Of a stretch of DNA of 64,000 nucleotides, positions 42,376-50,061 are shown piece by piece; the first letter of the stretch is position 1; each line of letters starts with the position of its first letter. The stretch lies in the NCBI RefSeq assembly GCF_020297055.1, contig NZ_JAIXCQ010000004.1:238462-302461 (forward strand). Direction: 5' to 3'. The DNA comes from Isoptericola luteus. GTDB taxonomy: Bacteria; Actinomycetota; Actinomycetes; Actinomycetales; Cellulomonadaceae. The translations under genes were made by a program, and so were the position numbers. The notes below the pieces were generated by a model, which was given only the letters and a program-made list of their open reading frames with translations, was not told the DNA's origin and made no database searches.

Positions 42376-42861
42376 CTAGCGGACCTGGCGGACCTCGGCG
42401 AGGTCGAGCCGCTCGTCCACGTACCGGGCGCCGTCGGGCAGGAACCCGTTGCGCTCGTAGAACCGCCGGGCGCGCGGGTTGTGCTCGGCGACCCAGATCT
42501 GGGCCGCCACGCCCGGGGGCAGGACGGCGTCGAGCAGCGCCTGGCCGGCACCCGTGCCGTGATGCGCCGCCAGGACGTACAGGAGCCAGAGCTCCCGGTC
42601 GCGCACCGGCTCGTGGTCCCCGACGAGCCGCCCCGCGCCGGCGAAGGCGATCCCCACGACCTGCCCGGCCGCCTCGGCGACCGTCACCACCATGTCGCCG
42701 TCGAGCCAGCGCCGCCACGTCGCGGTGCGCCGCTCGACGGTGTCCGAGTCCCAGTGGTCGGCGGGCAGCAGCCCGGAGTAGGTCTCGACCCAGGACGTGT
42801 GGTGGACGACCGCGCACCCCGTGGCGTCGTCGGGCGTGGCCGCACGGATCAGGAAGGTCAC
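42376..42861 (-). CDS. GNAT-family N-acetyltransferase
   Basis: The 161-residue single-domain GNAT protein contains the standard elements. These are an N-terminal IRAATPDDATGCAVVHHTSW, a beta4 strand LWLLYVLAAHHGTGAGQALLDAVL with the acetyl-CoA loop, and NPRARRFYERNGF near the end. The substrate is unknown. It ends 42376 in convergence with the SDR gene and starts 25 bases downstream of the next SDR gene on the same strand, so the latter two probably share a transcript. Confidence 0.9.
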   Translation of the reverse strand: MTFLIRAATPDDATGCAVVHHTSWVETYSGLLPADHWDSDTVERRTATWRRWLDGDMVVTVAEAAGQVVGIAFAGAGRLVGDHEPVRDRELWLLYVLAAHHGTGAGQALLDAVLPPGVAAQIWVAEHNPRARRFYERNGFLPDGARYVDERLDLAEVRQVR

Positions 42862-42886
42862 GGCGGCATCGTCACACGCGCACGGG

Positions 42887-43675
42887 TCACGCGACGAGCG
42901 ACTGTCCCCCGTCGACGAACACCTCGGTGCCCGTCACGTGGCTCGCGGCGTCGGACACGAGGTAGGCGATGGTCTCGGCCACCTGCGCGGCCGAACCCGG
43001 CTCCTGGCCGGTGAGCGGGATCTGCCCGTCCGGGAACTCGGCACGCACGCCGAGGCCGTCGGTGTGCCGCTGCTCGGTGTTGTCGCCGATCTCGGTGTCG
43101 ATCGCCCCGGGGCACACGGAGTTGACCCGCACCCCCCGCGGCCCGAGCTCGACGGCGGCCATGCGGGCGAACGCCACCTGCCCCGCCTTGCTGGTGGCGT
43201 ACGCCGACGCCCCGGAGTTGCTGAACGTGCGGGTGCCGTTGATCGACGAGACCACGACCACCGCGCCGCCCTGGCGCACGAGCAGCGGCACCGAGAACCG
43301 CACGGTGTGGAACGTGCCGGTGAGGTTTGTGGCGATCGTGGCGGCCCACTCCTGCGGCTCCAGCTCCTCGAGCGGGGCCCAGACGCCGTTGACGCCGGCG
43401 TTCGCGACCACGACGTCGAGCCTGCCGGCCTCCTGCTCGACCCGGGCGAGCACGTCGCGCACGGCGGCGGCGTCCGCGACGTCGGCCGCCACCGGTAGTG
43501 CGGTGCCGCCGTCGCGCCGGATCTCGTCCGCGGCGTCCTCCGCACACTCGAGCCGGTGCCCCAGCGCGACCACCGTCGCCCCCTGCCGCGCGAGGAGCAC
43601 CGCCGTGGCACGCCCGATGCCCGACCCTGCGCCCGTGACCAGCGCGACCTTGCCTTCCAGACCCTTCACCGTCAT
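42887..43675 (-). CDS. Short-chain dehydrogenase/reductase, classical type
   Basis: The 262-residue enzyme has TGAGSGIG (about 15-22), VANAG, and the catalytic Ser in VVSSINGTRTFSN with ASAYATSKAG (Tyr and Lys). The end GTEVFVDGGQSLVA matches classical tetrameric SDRs of the FabG/glucose dehydrogenase type. The loop after the first strand (GHRLECAED) gives no clear cofactor preference. GGAGGGAACAG precedes the ATG. Substrate unknown. The GNAT gene follows. Confidence 0.9.
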   Translation of the reverse strand: MTVKGLEGKVALVTGAGSGIGRATAVLLARQGATVVALGHRLECAEDAADEIRRDGGTALPVAADVADAAAVRDVLARVEQEAGRLDVVVANAGVNGVWAPLEELEPQEWAATIATNLTGTFHTVRFSVPLLVRQGGAVVVVSSINGTRTFSNSGASAYATSKAGQVAFARMAAVELGPRGVRVNSVCPGAIDTEIGDNTEQRHTDGLGVRAEFPDGQIPLTGQEPGSAAQVAETIAYLVSDAASHVTGTEVFVDGGQSLVA

Positions 43676-43770
43676 CTGTTCCCTCCGTGATCGAGGCCCC
43701 GACGCTCACGACGGGACCGGGACGCCCGCGCCGGTGACGGCCGGGGCTCGCTGGGCGGACCGCCTGCGGT

Positions 43771-44445
43771 TCAGGCGCCGTGCCCCTCGCGGTCCTTCGG
43801 CGCATCCTCTGTGACGACGAGGGCGCGCAGGATGGTCTCGGCGACCTCACGCCGGGTGACGTTGCGGTGCCGGGAGGCGGAGCCGAGGATGCGGCGGGCC
43901 TGGTCTGCCGTGCACCCGTTCGCCTGCATGATGGCGCCGACGGCGCGCTCGACGACCATGGAGTCGGACATGTTGCGGTAGAACCCGGCCGCGGCGTCCT
44001 CGAGCTCCGAGAGCGACAGGTGCAGCCGCACCGTCGAGGCGACGAGCTGCGCGTAGCCGTCGGCCGCGGTGAGGAGCTCGGGCGTCCAGGGGTCCGCCGC
44101 GCGGGAGTACAGGTTCAGCGCCACTGAGACGTGGGGGTCCACGTACGCCGGCACGGCCAGCGCGGAGACGAAGCCCTCGCGGACCGCCTGCTCACACCAC
44201 TCCTGCCAGCCCGCCTCCGCCGCGATGTCGGGCACCGCGCGCACCGCGAGCTGGTCCATCGCGTCGATGCACGGACCGCTGTCCGCGAGAGACTCCGCCT
44301 GGTCGCACCGGGCGGCGGCGTCGCTGCTGCTGCCGGCGCGCACCGTCAGCCCGTGCTGGCGCACGGTGATGCTGGTCTCGATCTCGGTACCGAGGATCGT
44401 CGCGGCCCGCCGGGCGTACTCGAACGGGTAGCTCGAGATTCTCAT
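43771..44445 (-). CDS. GAF and ANTAR domain regulator
   Basis: The 224-residue protein has an N-terminal GAF-like sensor (about 25-150, including AESLADSGPCIDAM and GFVSALAVPAYVDPHVSVALNLY). A C-terminal ANTAR RNA-binding domain (about 160-215) follows, with VERAVGAIMQANGCTADQARRIL and RREVAETIL. ANTAR proteins bind paired hexaloop RNA hairpins to prevent early termination. A target hairpin pair near this gene was not seen. ATG 44445 overlaps the stop of the DUF2071 gene (ATGA), and AAGGGAAGG lies upstream, so the two are coupled. Confidence 0.9.
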   Translation of the reverse strand: MRISSYPFEYARRAATILGTEIETSITVRQHGLTVRAGSSSDAAARCDQAESLADSGPCIDAMDQLAVRAVPDIAAEAGWQEWCEQAVREGFVSALAVPAYVDPHVSVALNLYSRAADPWTPELLTAADGYAQLVASTVRLHLSLSELEDAAAGFYRNMSDSMVVERAVGAIMQANGCTADQARRILGSASRHRNVTRREVAETILRALVVTEDAPKDREGHGA

Positions 44446-45200
44446 GGGTCCTTCCCTTGCCTGTCGAAGGAGGATGGGTGGCCGCGCGGGAGCAGACGAG
44501 GAACGCCCACGCGTGCGTCGACGCCCGGTGACCACGTGACGACCGGGTCGGTGTCCGGGGCGGGGAGGCCGACCGACGCCCAGATCCCGTTCACCTCCCT
44601 GCTCGCGCCGACGAGCGTGGCCCCGTGCAGCGGCCAGGGCGGGTGCGTGACGGGGACCCGCCACAGGCGGCCGAACCGGACGAGATAGGCGTTCCACCGG
44701 CCGGTCACCGCGACGAGCCACGGGCTCGGCTCGGCGATGCGCTCGCCGGGCCGGACGGCGAGGTCGATCCGGCCCCGCCGGGGGTGGCTCCCTCGGTACA
44801 GCGCCGCACCGCCGGACCGCTCGGCCGTCCCGGGGAACACGCGGTACGGCAGGCCCAGCACCCGCATCGCAGCGACCATCGCGACCCGGGGGCACAGCAG
44901 GGCGAAGAACCAGAGCCCGTCGGTGCCGCTCGGTCCATGGCGGACATAGGTGCGCACGTTGACCTCGACGAAGTCCGACCACCCCGGCACGGGCGGGAGC
45001 ACGGACGCCCGCACGTCCTGCATCACCAACGGCGTGAGGCTCACCCACGCGGCGCCGTCGATCACGTCCACCTCGAGCCCCGCGGGCAGGTGCCGCTGGA
45101 TCGTCGCCGGCGGGAACGCCCAGTGCAGGAAGGTCACCGCGCTCCACCGTTGCCGGCTCGTCACGAGCCGGAACGCGTGGGGCGGCGCGGCGGACGCCAT
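44442..45200 (-). CDS. DUF2071 (YqjF-like) protein
   Basis: The protein has about 252 residues and matches the DUF2071 family: LHWAFPPATIQRHLPAGLEVDVIDGAAWVSLTPLVMQDVR, VNVRTYVRHGPSGTDGLWFFAL, and a late ASREVNGIWASVGLP. It is related in fold to acetoacetate decarboxylase-like beta barrels; the function is unknown. The frame is open to 45320, but the first conserved residues follow ATG 45200. The stop overlaps the start of the GAF-ANTAR gene by four bases. Confidence 0.82.
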   Translation of the reverse strand: MASAAPPHAFRLVTSRQRWSAVTFLHWAFPPATIQRHLPAGLEVDVIDGAAWVSLTPLVMQDVRASVLPPVPGWSDFVEVNVRTYVRHGPSGTDGLWFFALLCPRVAMVAAMRVLGLPYRVFPGTAERSGGAALYRGSHPRRGRIDLAVRPGERIAEPSPWLVAVTGRWNAYLVRFGRLWRVPVTHPPWPLHGATLVGASREVNGIWASVGLPAPDTDPVVTWSPGVDARVGVPRLLPRGHPSSFDRQGKDP

Positions 45201-45433
45201 CAGGCCGCCGCCCGGCGTCCGGGGACGCCGGCGCCTCGCGGTGGTGCGGTCGTGGTCACGGCAACCTCCTGACGCGGGCAACGCACGCGGATCCGACGTG
45301 GACGACAGCCTCGCAGTCATCGGGCTTGCTTGCCGTCGGTGGCGTCCGCCCCTTCCGGGTGCGGGTGACCGGACGGTGGGTGACCGTCAGGGGATTCGCA
45401 TCGAGGGACGGCGACAGAGAGAGGACAGGTGCG

Positions 45434-46207
45434 ATGCGTGCTCGCAGAGGTGCAGTCCGCGGCGAGGTGGCCGAGGTGGCCGAAGGCGTGTTTCGCCTGG
45501 AGCACGCCTTCGTGAACGTCTACCTCGTCACCGACGACGACGGACGGGTGCTGGTGGTCGACACGGGTCTGCCGGGCACGTGGGACCTGCTGGGCCGTGC
45601 CCTACGCAGGCTCGGCAGGCGCCCGTCGGACGTCGAGGCGGTCGTGCTGACGCACGCGCACTTCGACCACACCGGCTCGGCGGCCAGGACGCAGAGGGTG
45701 CTCGGCGTCCCGATCTGGCTGCACCGTGAGGACGACGAGGTGGCCGCCCACCCCTACCGGTACGCGCACGAGAACGTCCGGGGCTGGTACCCGCTGCGCT
45801 ATCCGGCGTCCGTGCGCATCCTCGCGGCGATGGTGAGGGCCGGCGCGCTCCGGGTCCCGGGGGTGAGCGGCGCCCGGCACGCCGAGCCGGGCGCCGTGCT
45901 GCCCCTGCCCGGCTCTCCCCGTGTGGTCTTCTCGCCGGGGCACACACCCGGGCACTGCGCGCTGCACCTGGCGGACCGGGACGTGCTGTTCACCGGCGAC
46001 GCGCTCGTCACCCTGGACCCGTACACCAGCAGGCGGGGCCCGCAGATCATCGCCGGTGCGGCCACCGCGGACAGCGCGCAGGCGCTGCGGTCGCTGGACG
46101 ACCTGGCCGCCACCGGCGCGGGCACCCTTCTTCCGGGTCATGGCGAGCCGTGGACCGGGTCGGTCGCTGCAGCGGTGGAGGAGGCGCGGGCCGTCGGGGC
46201 CCACTAG
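45434..46207 (+). CDS. MBL-fold metallo-hydrolase
   Basis: The 257-residue protein has the metallo-beta-lactamase fold. The metal-binding motif is THAHFDHTG (about residue 73-81), with further His ligands in SPGHTPGHCALHL, Asp in FTGDALV and His in LLPGHGEPW. It most resembles hydrolases of the lactonase/glyoxalase II type; the substrate is unknown. The frame is open from 45326; ATG 45434 follows AGAGAGGACAGG and begins the conserved part. Its TAG shares a CTAG palindrome with the TAG of the convergent DUF1264 gene. Confidence 0.88.
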   Translation: MRARRGAVRGEVAEVAEGVFRLEHAFVNVYLVTDDDGRVLVVDTGLPGTWDLLGRALRRLGRRPSDVEAVVLTHAHFDHTGSAARTQRVLGVPIWLHREDDEVAAHPYRYAHENVRGWYPLRYPASVRILAAMVRAGALRVPGVSGARHAEPGAVLPLPGSPRVVFSPGHTPGHCALHLADRDVLFTGDALVTLDPYTSRRGPQIIAGAATADSAQALRSLDDLAATGAGTLLPGHGEPWTGSVAAAVEEARAVGAH

Positions 46208-46937
46208 TCGGAGGGCGGCTCAGCCCCTCTGTCGTTGACGTCGGCGACGCCTGGCATCGGCGTGGTGCCGACGAACCGGTCCCGGAGGGCGTCGACGCCC
46301 ACCTGCGGGTGGGCGAGATCGACGAGTTCCTGACGCTGTCGCTGCGTCACGGCCGTATCCAGGTCCATGGCGACCTCACGATCCTGCTCGAGAGCCGGGT
46401 CGCACTCCCCCTCGCGGTTGAACGACCACATCAGCATGGGGTCGCCCAGCGGCAGGTCGTGCCCCCCGCCCGTGTCGTGCCGCCCGGTGTGCCAGGTATG
46501 CCACGTCTTGCCGTAGCTGTTCATCAGTCGCTTCATCAGCGCCTTCTCCGCGACGGCGGGCAGCCGGGGGCGATCAGCTGGCCCGACAGGACCTCGAAGT
46601 TGTGGGGGTGCCAGTAGGAGCGCTCCTCGACGGGCAGGCTCCCGAAGAGCTGTTCGGAGACGATGTACTCGATCCCGATGAGGTTCGCCTCGGGCGTGTT
46701 GCCGTCGAACAGGGCCGCCTGGATGAAGTCGTCGTTCACGACCCTGCAGTAGTGGTGGGCCTCCATCTGCATCGTCGGGTCGTCCTTGGCGGGGTGGAAC
46801 CCGGCGACGTACACGTCGAACTTCGTCAGGGGTGCAGGGTCCTGCAGGACCTTCGCTCCCTTCTCCAGGGTCGACAGCCAGATGCCCTTGCCGTCACCCG
46901 CGGGCGACAGAGGGCTGTTCCGTTCCGTGGCGCTCAT
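46204..46937 (-). pseudogene. DUF1264 protein gene broken by a frameshift
   Basis: Two adjacent frames together make one DUF1264 protein (oil-body-associated family). The first, from ATG 46937 (good GAAGGAGGA site), encodes FDVYVAGFHPAKDDPTMQME, AHHYCRVVNDDF and LIGIEYIVSEQLFGSLP. It then runs past LSGQLIAPG into an alien PPSRRRR and stops at 46536. The second (from 46536) carries the missing end KRLMNSYGKTWHTWHT, HDLPLGDPMLMWSFN. One base lost in or near the C5-G2 run at about 46561-46572 explains it; restored, it would read LPAVAEKALMKRLMNSYGK. Stop and restart overlap as TGATG, so two polypeptides might still be made. A sequencing error is possible. Confidence 0.8.
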
Positions 46938-47052
46938 TCCCGTCCTCCTTCGCGACAGACCACCGGCCGGCGGGTCGTCCCGGTCAGGACCAGTCACGCA
47001 GAAGATCCCGTAGCTCGCCGGAGATGTGCGCTCGCGCCGGTACGCGCGCCAG

Positions 47053-47078
47053 GGCCGCGCGCGAGGACGCGCGCGGCC
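47053..47078 (-). terminator. Terminator after the EIIB gene
   Basis: GGCCGCGCGC (47053-47062) pairs with 47069-47078 around a six-base loop. It lies 22 bases after the EIIB stop codon on the minus strand, and separates EIIB from the DUF1264 gene. Confidence 0.7.
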
Positions 47079-47100
47079 TTGCGGGGTCGAGGCTCCTGGG

Positions 47101-47349
47101 TCAGCGGACGGCGAGCAGACCGTCCATCTGTGCGGCCAGGTCGTCGGCCTCCGGGCCGACGATCACCTGCACCACGCGCCCCGAGCGCACGACCCCGAAC
47201 GCGCCCGACGCCTTGAGGCCGGGCTCGTCGACCCGTGACGGATCGCTCACCTCCACGCGCAACCGGGTGATGCACGGCTCGAGCTCGACGATGTTGGTGC
47301 GGCCGCCCAGGGCGGCGAGGATGTTGTCGGCCTTGTGGTTCGGGCTCAT
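47101..47349 (-). CDS. Stand-alone PTS glucose-family EIIB domain
   Basis: The 82-residue protein is a single IIB domain of the glucose/N-acetylglucosamine PTS group. It has DNILAALGGRTNIVELEPCITRLRVEV, with the phosphorylated Cys at residue 26, followed by the typical VVRSGRVVQVIVGPEADDLAAQMDGLL. In this pathway phosphate moves from HPr and EIIA to this Cys and then to the sugar bound in EIIC. No EIIA or EIIC gene is adjacent, so the partners must be elsewhere. ATG 47349 has GGGAGA upstream; ATG 47361 is an alternative. Confidence 0.9.
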   Translation of the reverse strand: MSPNHKADNILAALGGRTNIVELEPCITRLRVEVSDPSRVDEPGLKASGAFGVVRSGRVVQVIVGPEADDLAAQMDGLLAVR

Positions 47350-47482
47350 CGGGTCTCCCACGGATTGCGTCGTTGCAGGTCCTCCTCCACCCTAGCCCGT
47401 CCCGCCGGCCCCGGTGGGCCGTGGGATGCCCGCGGGGCGGGTGGAAGGCCGGGGCACGGGGGAAGTCTGGGAAGATGTGCCG

Positions 47483-47908
47483 GTGAGCAACGAGACTTCC
47501 GCGCCCCGCTCCGAGGAGCCGGTCCGCCCGAGCCGCTCGTTCTTCGAGGAGATCGGCGGTCACGCCACGTTCGAGCGTCTGGTCGACGTCTTCTACGAGG
47601 GTGTCGCCGACGACGAGGTCCTGCGGCCGATGTACCCGGAGGAGGATCTCGGGCCGGCGAAGGTGCGCCTGACGATGTTCCTGGAGCAGTACTGGGGCGG
47701 CCCGACGACGTACAGCGAGCAGCGCGGGCACCCGCGGCTGCGCATGCGCCATGTCCCGTTCAAGGTCAACCCCGACGCGCGCGACCGTTGGTTGCGTCAC
47801 ATGCGTACCGCCGTCGACGACCTCGCGCTGGCGCCGCTCCACGAGGCCCAGCTGTGGGACTACCTGGAGCGAGCGGCACACTCGCTCATCAACACCTTCG
47901 AGGAATGA
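47483..47908 (+). CDS. glbO: Group II truncated hemoglobin
   Basis: The 141-residue globin is close to Mycobacterium GlbO. Conserved parts are [66 protein letters not shown] with the proximal His, and [13 protein letters not shown]. The Trp in the G helix (RDRWLRHM) that lines the heme pocket is present. The family binds O2 and handles NO and peroxide. GTG 47483 begins the usual N-terminus; no good ribosome site is visible, so leaderless translation is possible. It runs in the same direction as the thioesterase gene 126 bases downstream. Confidence 0.93.
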   Translation: MSNETSAPRSEEPVRPSRSFFEEIGGHATFERLVDVFYEGVADDEVLRPMYPEEDLGPAKVRLTMFLEQYWGGPTTYSEQRGHPRLRMRHVPFKVNPDARDRWLRHMRTAVDDLALAPLHEAQLWDYLERAAHSLINTFEE

Positions 47909-48034
47909 TGCCCAGGCGAGCGCAGGTGAGGGCCGCAGCAGAGCAGGCACTCGCCGCAGCGAGCCGCAGCAGCATTCCGACCACCAACGTCGTTCGACCA
48001 GCACCTGTTCGACCCAGCACTCCGAGGAGCGACC

Positions 48035-48970
48035 TTGAGCGAGACGTCCACCCCGACGAGCCCGTCCCCCGACGCGGCGGCGCCTGTCCCTGACGCGCTG
48101 GACCGGCTCCTGGCCACCCTCTCGCTGCGGGAGGTGGACGGCTGGGGTCCGCGCGGGGAGGACGACCTGTGGCGCGGGGACAGCGTCCCCGGGCCGGGCC
48201 GGCGCGTCTACGGTGGCCAGGTGCTCGCCCAGGCCCTGCTGGCCTGCGGCCGCACCGTCACCGACGACCGGCTGCCGCACTCGCTGCACGCCTACTTCCT
48301 GCGGGAGGGCAAGCTCGACGCACCGATCAGCTTCGCCGTCGAACGGCTGCGTGACGGACGGTCGTTCAGCGCCCGTCGTACGCACGCCCTGCAGGCCGGC
48401 GGGCCGATCCTGTCCCTGACGGCGTCGTTCCAGGTGGACCAGCCCGGTTACGAGACGTCGGCGTCCGGCCCCGACGACGTGCCCGATCCGGAGGACGTGC
48501 CGTCCGCGATCGACACCCTTCAGGGCATCGACCACCCGGCCGCACGCTTCTGGTCGCACGAGTCGGCGTTCGACCTGCGCCACGTGGACGGGAACCTGTA
48601 CCTGGGCGCCGACCCGCACCCGGGCCCGGCGCAGCGCGTGTGGATGCGCGCGCGTCACGAGATCGGGTCCGACGACCTGCTGCTGCACCGCGCGCTGCTC
48701 GCGTTCGCGTGCGACCAGGTGATGCTGGAGCCCGTCCTTCGCCAGGCGGGCAAGTCGTGGCGGGACGTCGGCGACTCCGTGCCGATGGCGAGCCTCGACC
48801 ACGCGATGTGGTTCCACCGGGACGCGCGCGCCGACGAGTGGCTGCTCTACGTCCAGGAGTCGCCGGGCGCCCAGGGCGGCCGCGGTCTGGGCCTGGCCCG
48901 CGTGTACTCCCGCTCGGGCGCCCTGGTCGCGACCATCGCGCAGGAGGGCATGATCCGCCTGCCGGCCTGA
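48035..48970 (+). CDS. tesB: Acyl-CoA thioesterase II (TesB type)
   Basis: The 311-residue double-hotdog protein hydrolyses acyl-CoA. Family segments are RVYGGQVLAQALLACGRTV, SLHAYFLREGKLDAPI, DGRSFSARRTHALQ, HRALLAFACDQVMLEP (with the catalytic Asp) and SLDHAMWFHRDARADEWLLY, with GRGLGLARVYSRSGALVATIAQEGMIR at the end. TTG 48035 is the start and has GAGGAG six bases upstream; no later ATG fits. The first 20 residues are Pro/Ser-rich. Location beside glbO is common in actinobacteria. Confidence 0.93.
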   Translation: MSETSTPTSPSPDAAAPVPDALDRLLATLSLREVDGWGPRGEDDLWRGDSVPGPGRRVYGGQVLAQALLACGRTVTDDRLPHSLHAYFLREGKLDAPISFAVERLRDGRSFSARRTHALQAGGPILSLTASFQVDQPGYETSASGPDDVPDPEDVPSAIDTLQGIDHPAARFWSHESAFDLRHVDGNLYLGADPHPGPAQRVWMRARHEIGSDDLLLHRALLAFACDQVMLEPVLRQAGKSWRDVGDSVPMASLDHAMWFHRDARADEWLLYVQESPGAQGGRGLGLARVYSRSGALVATIAQEGMIRLPA

Positions 48971-49077
48971 GCCTGTCCGGTCGACCCGCGCCGGGTCTGA
49001 CGGGTCGGCGGGCGCTCGCCGAGCCCTCGCTGGGTGCTCGCCGGGCGCGACGGCGAGCGGCGACGCACACTGGCGAC

Positions 49078-50061
49078 GTGCGACTGCGGCGTGTCTCGAT
49101 CAGCTCCCCCGGTTACTCGCGCCGACCGAAGGGCGACGGGTGGGTGTTCCTCGACGTCGACGGCCACCCTCTGGCCGACGAGGCGGAGGTCGCGCGCTGC
49201 ACCCGGCTGGCGGTCCCGCCCGCCTGGGAGGACGTCTGGATCTGCCGGTTCGAGAACGGGCATCTCCAGGCCTTCGGCCGGGACGACGCCGGCCGCGGGC
49301 AGTACCTGTACCACGAGCAGTGGAGCGAGCGGCGGGCCCGGCGCAAGCACGACCACGTCCTCGACGTCGGCCGGCGGCTCCCCGCGGCGCGGCGTCGCGT
49401 CACCCGGGACCTCCGGCTGCCGGGCATGCCCCGGGCCAAGGTCCTGGCGCTCGCGTTCCGGCTGCTCGACGAGGCGTACTTCCGCGCCGGCGGCGAGATC
49501 TACGCCAAGCAGCACGGCAGCTACGGGCTGGCCACGATCCGCAAGGAGCACGCGACGGTGCGCCGCGACGGCAGTGTCCACTTCCGGTATCCGGCCAAGT
49601 CCGGCCAGGTGCGTGACGCCCTGGTGGAGGACCCCGTGGTCGCCGAGCTCGTCACGACGTTGAAGCGCCGGCGCGGCGGGGAGGACCTGCTCGCCTGGCG
49701 GGACGGGTCTTCCGGCGCGGCCACCTGGTACGACGTCACCAGCGCGGACGTCCAGGACGACATCAAGGACCGGCTCGGGGACGACGCCACCCCGAAGGAC
49801 TTCCGCACCTGGCACGCGACGGTGCTCGCCGCCCGGGCGCTCGCCGACGTGGGCGCTCCCCCGGCGTCGGACCGCGCCCGGCGCCGCGTCGTGGCCGAGA
49901 TCGTGCGCGACGTCGCCGCCGAGCTCGGGAACACGCCGGCCGTCGCGCGCTCGTCGTACATCGACCCTCGGCTCTTCGACCTGTGGGAGCGCGGCGAGAC
50001 GATCGGCGCCACCCGCTCGCGGTCGCGGGCGGAGAGCGCCGTGCTGGAGCTGCTCGGATGA
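49078..50061 (+). CDS. DNA topoisomerase IB (poxvirus type)
   Basis: The 327-residue protein belongs to the small bacterial/viral type IB enzymes, which relax DNA through a 3'-phosphotyrosine. Family segments are TRLAVPPAWEDVWIC, GQYLYHEQWSERRARRKHDHVLD and YGLATIRKEHATV (active-site Arg/Lys). The Arg-His in KDFRTWHATVLAA and the catalytic Tyr in ARSSYIDPRLFDLW complete the site. GTG 49078 is the best start. Its last codons overlap the ATG of the next gene (ATGA). Such enzymes are scattered among actinobacteria, probably by transfer. Confidence 0.92.
   Translation: MRLRRVSISSPGYSRRPKGDGWVFLDVDGHPLADEAEVARCTRLAVPPAWEDVWICRFENGHLQAFGRDDAGRGQYLYHEQWSERRARRKHDHVLDVGRRLPAARRRVTRDLRLPGMPRAKVLALAFRLLDEAYFRAGGEIYAKQHGSYGLATIRKEHATVRRDGSVHFRYPAKSGQVRDALVEDPVVAELVTTLKRRRGGEDLLAWRDGSSGAATWYDVTSADVQDDIKDRLGDDATPKDFRTWHATVLAARALADVGAPPASDRARRRVVAEIVRDVAAELGNTPAVARSSYIDPRLFDLWERGETIGATRSRSRAESAVLELLG

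Noticed and set aside
45408..45421. A further copy of the GCGAGATAGAGA motif (GCGACAGAGAGAGG) before the MBL-fold gene.
   Set aside because: It is a single imperfect match upstream of a start codon rather than at a 3' end, and is better explained as purine-rich ribosome-site sequence.
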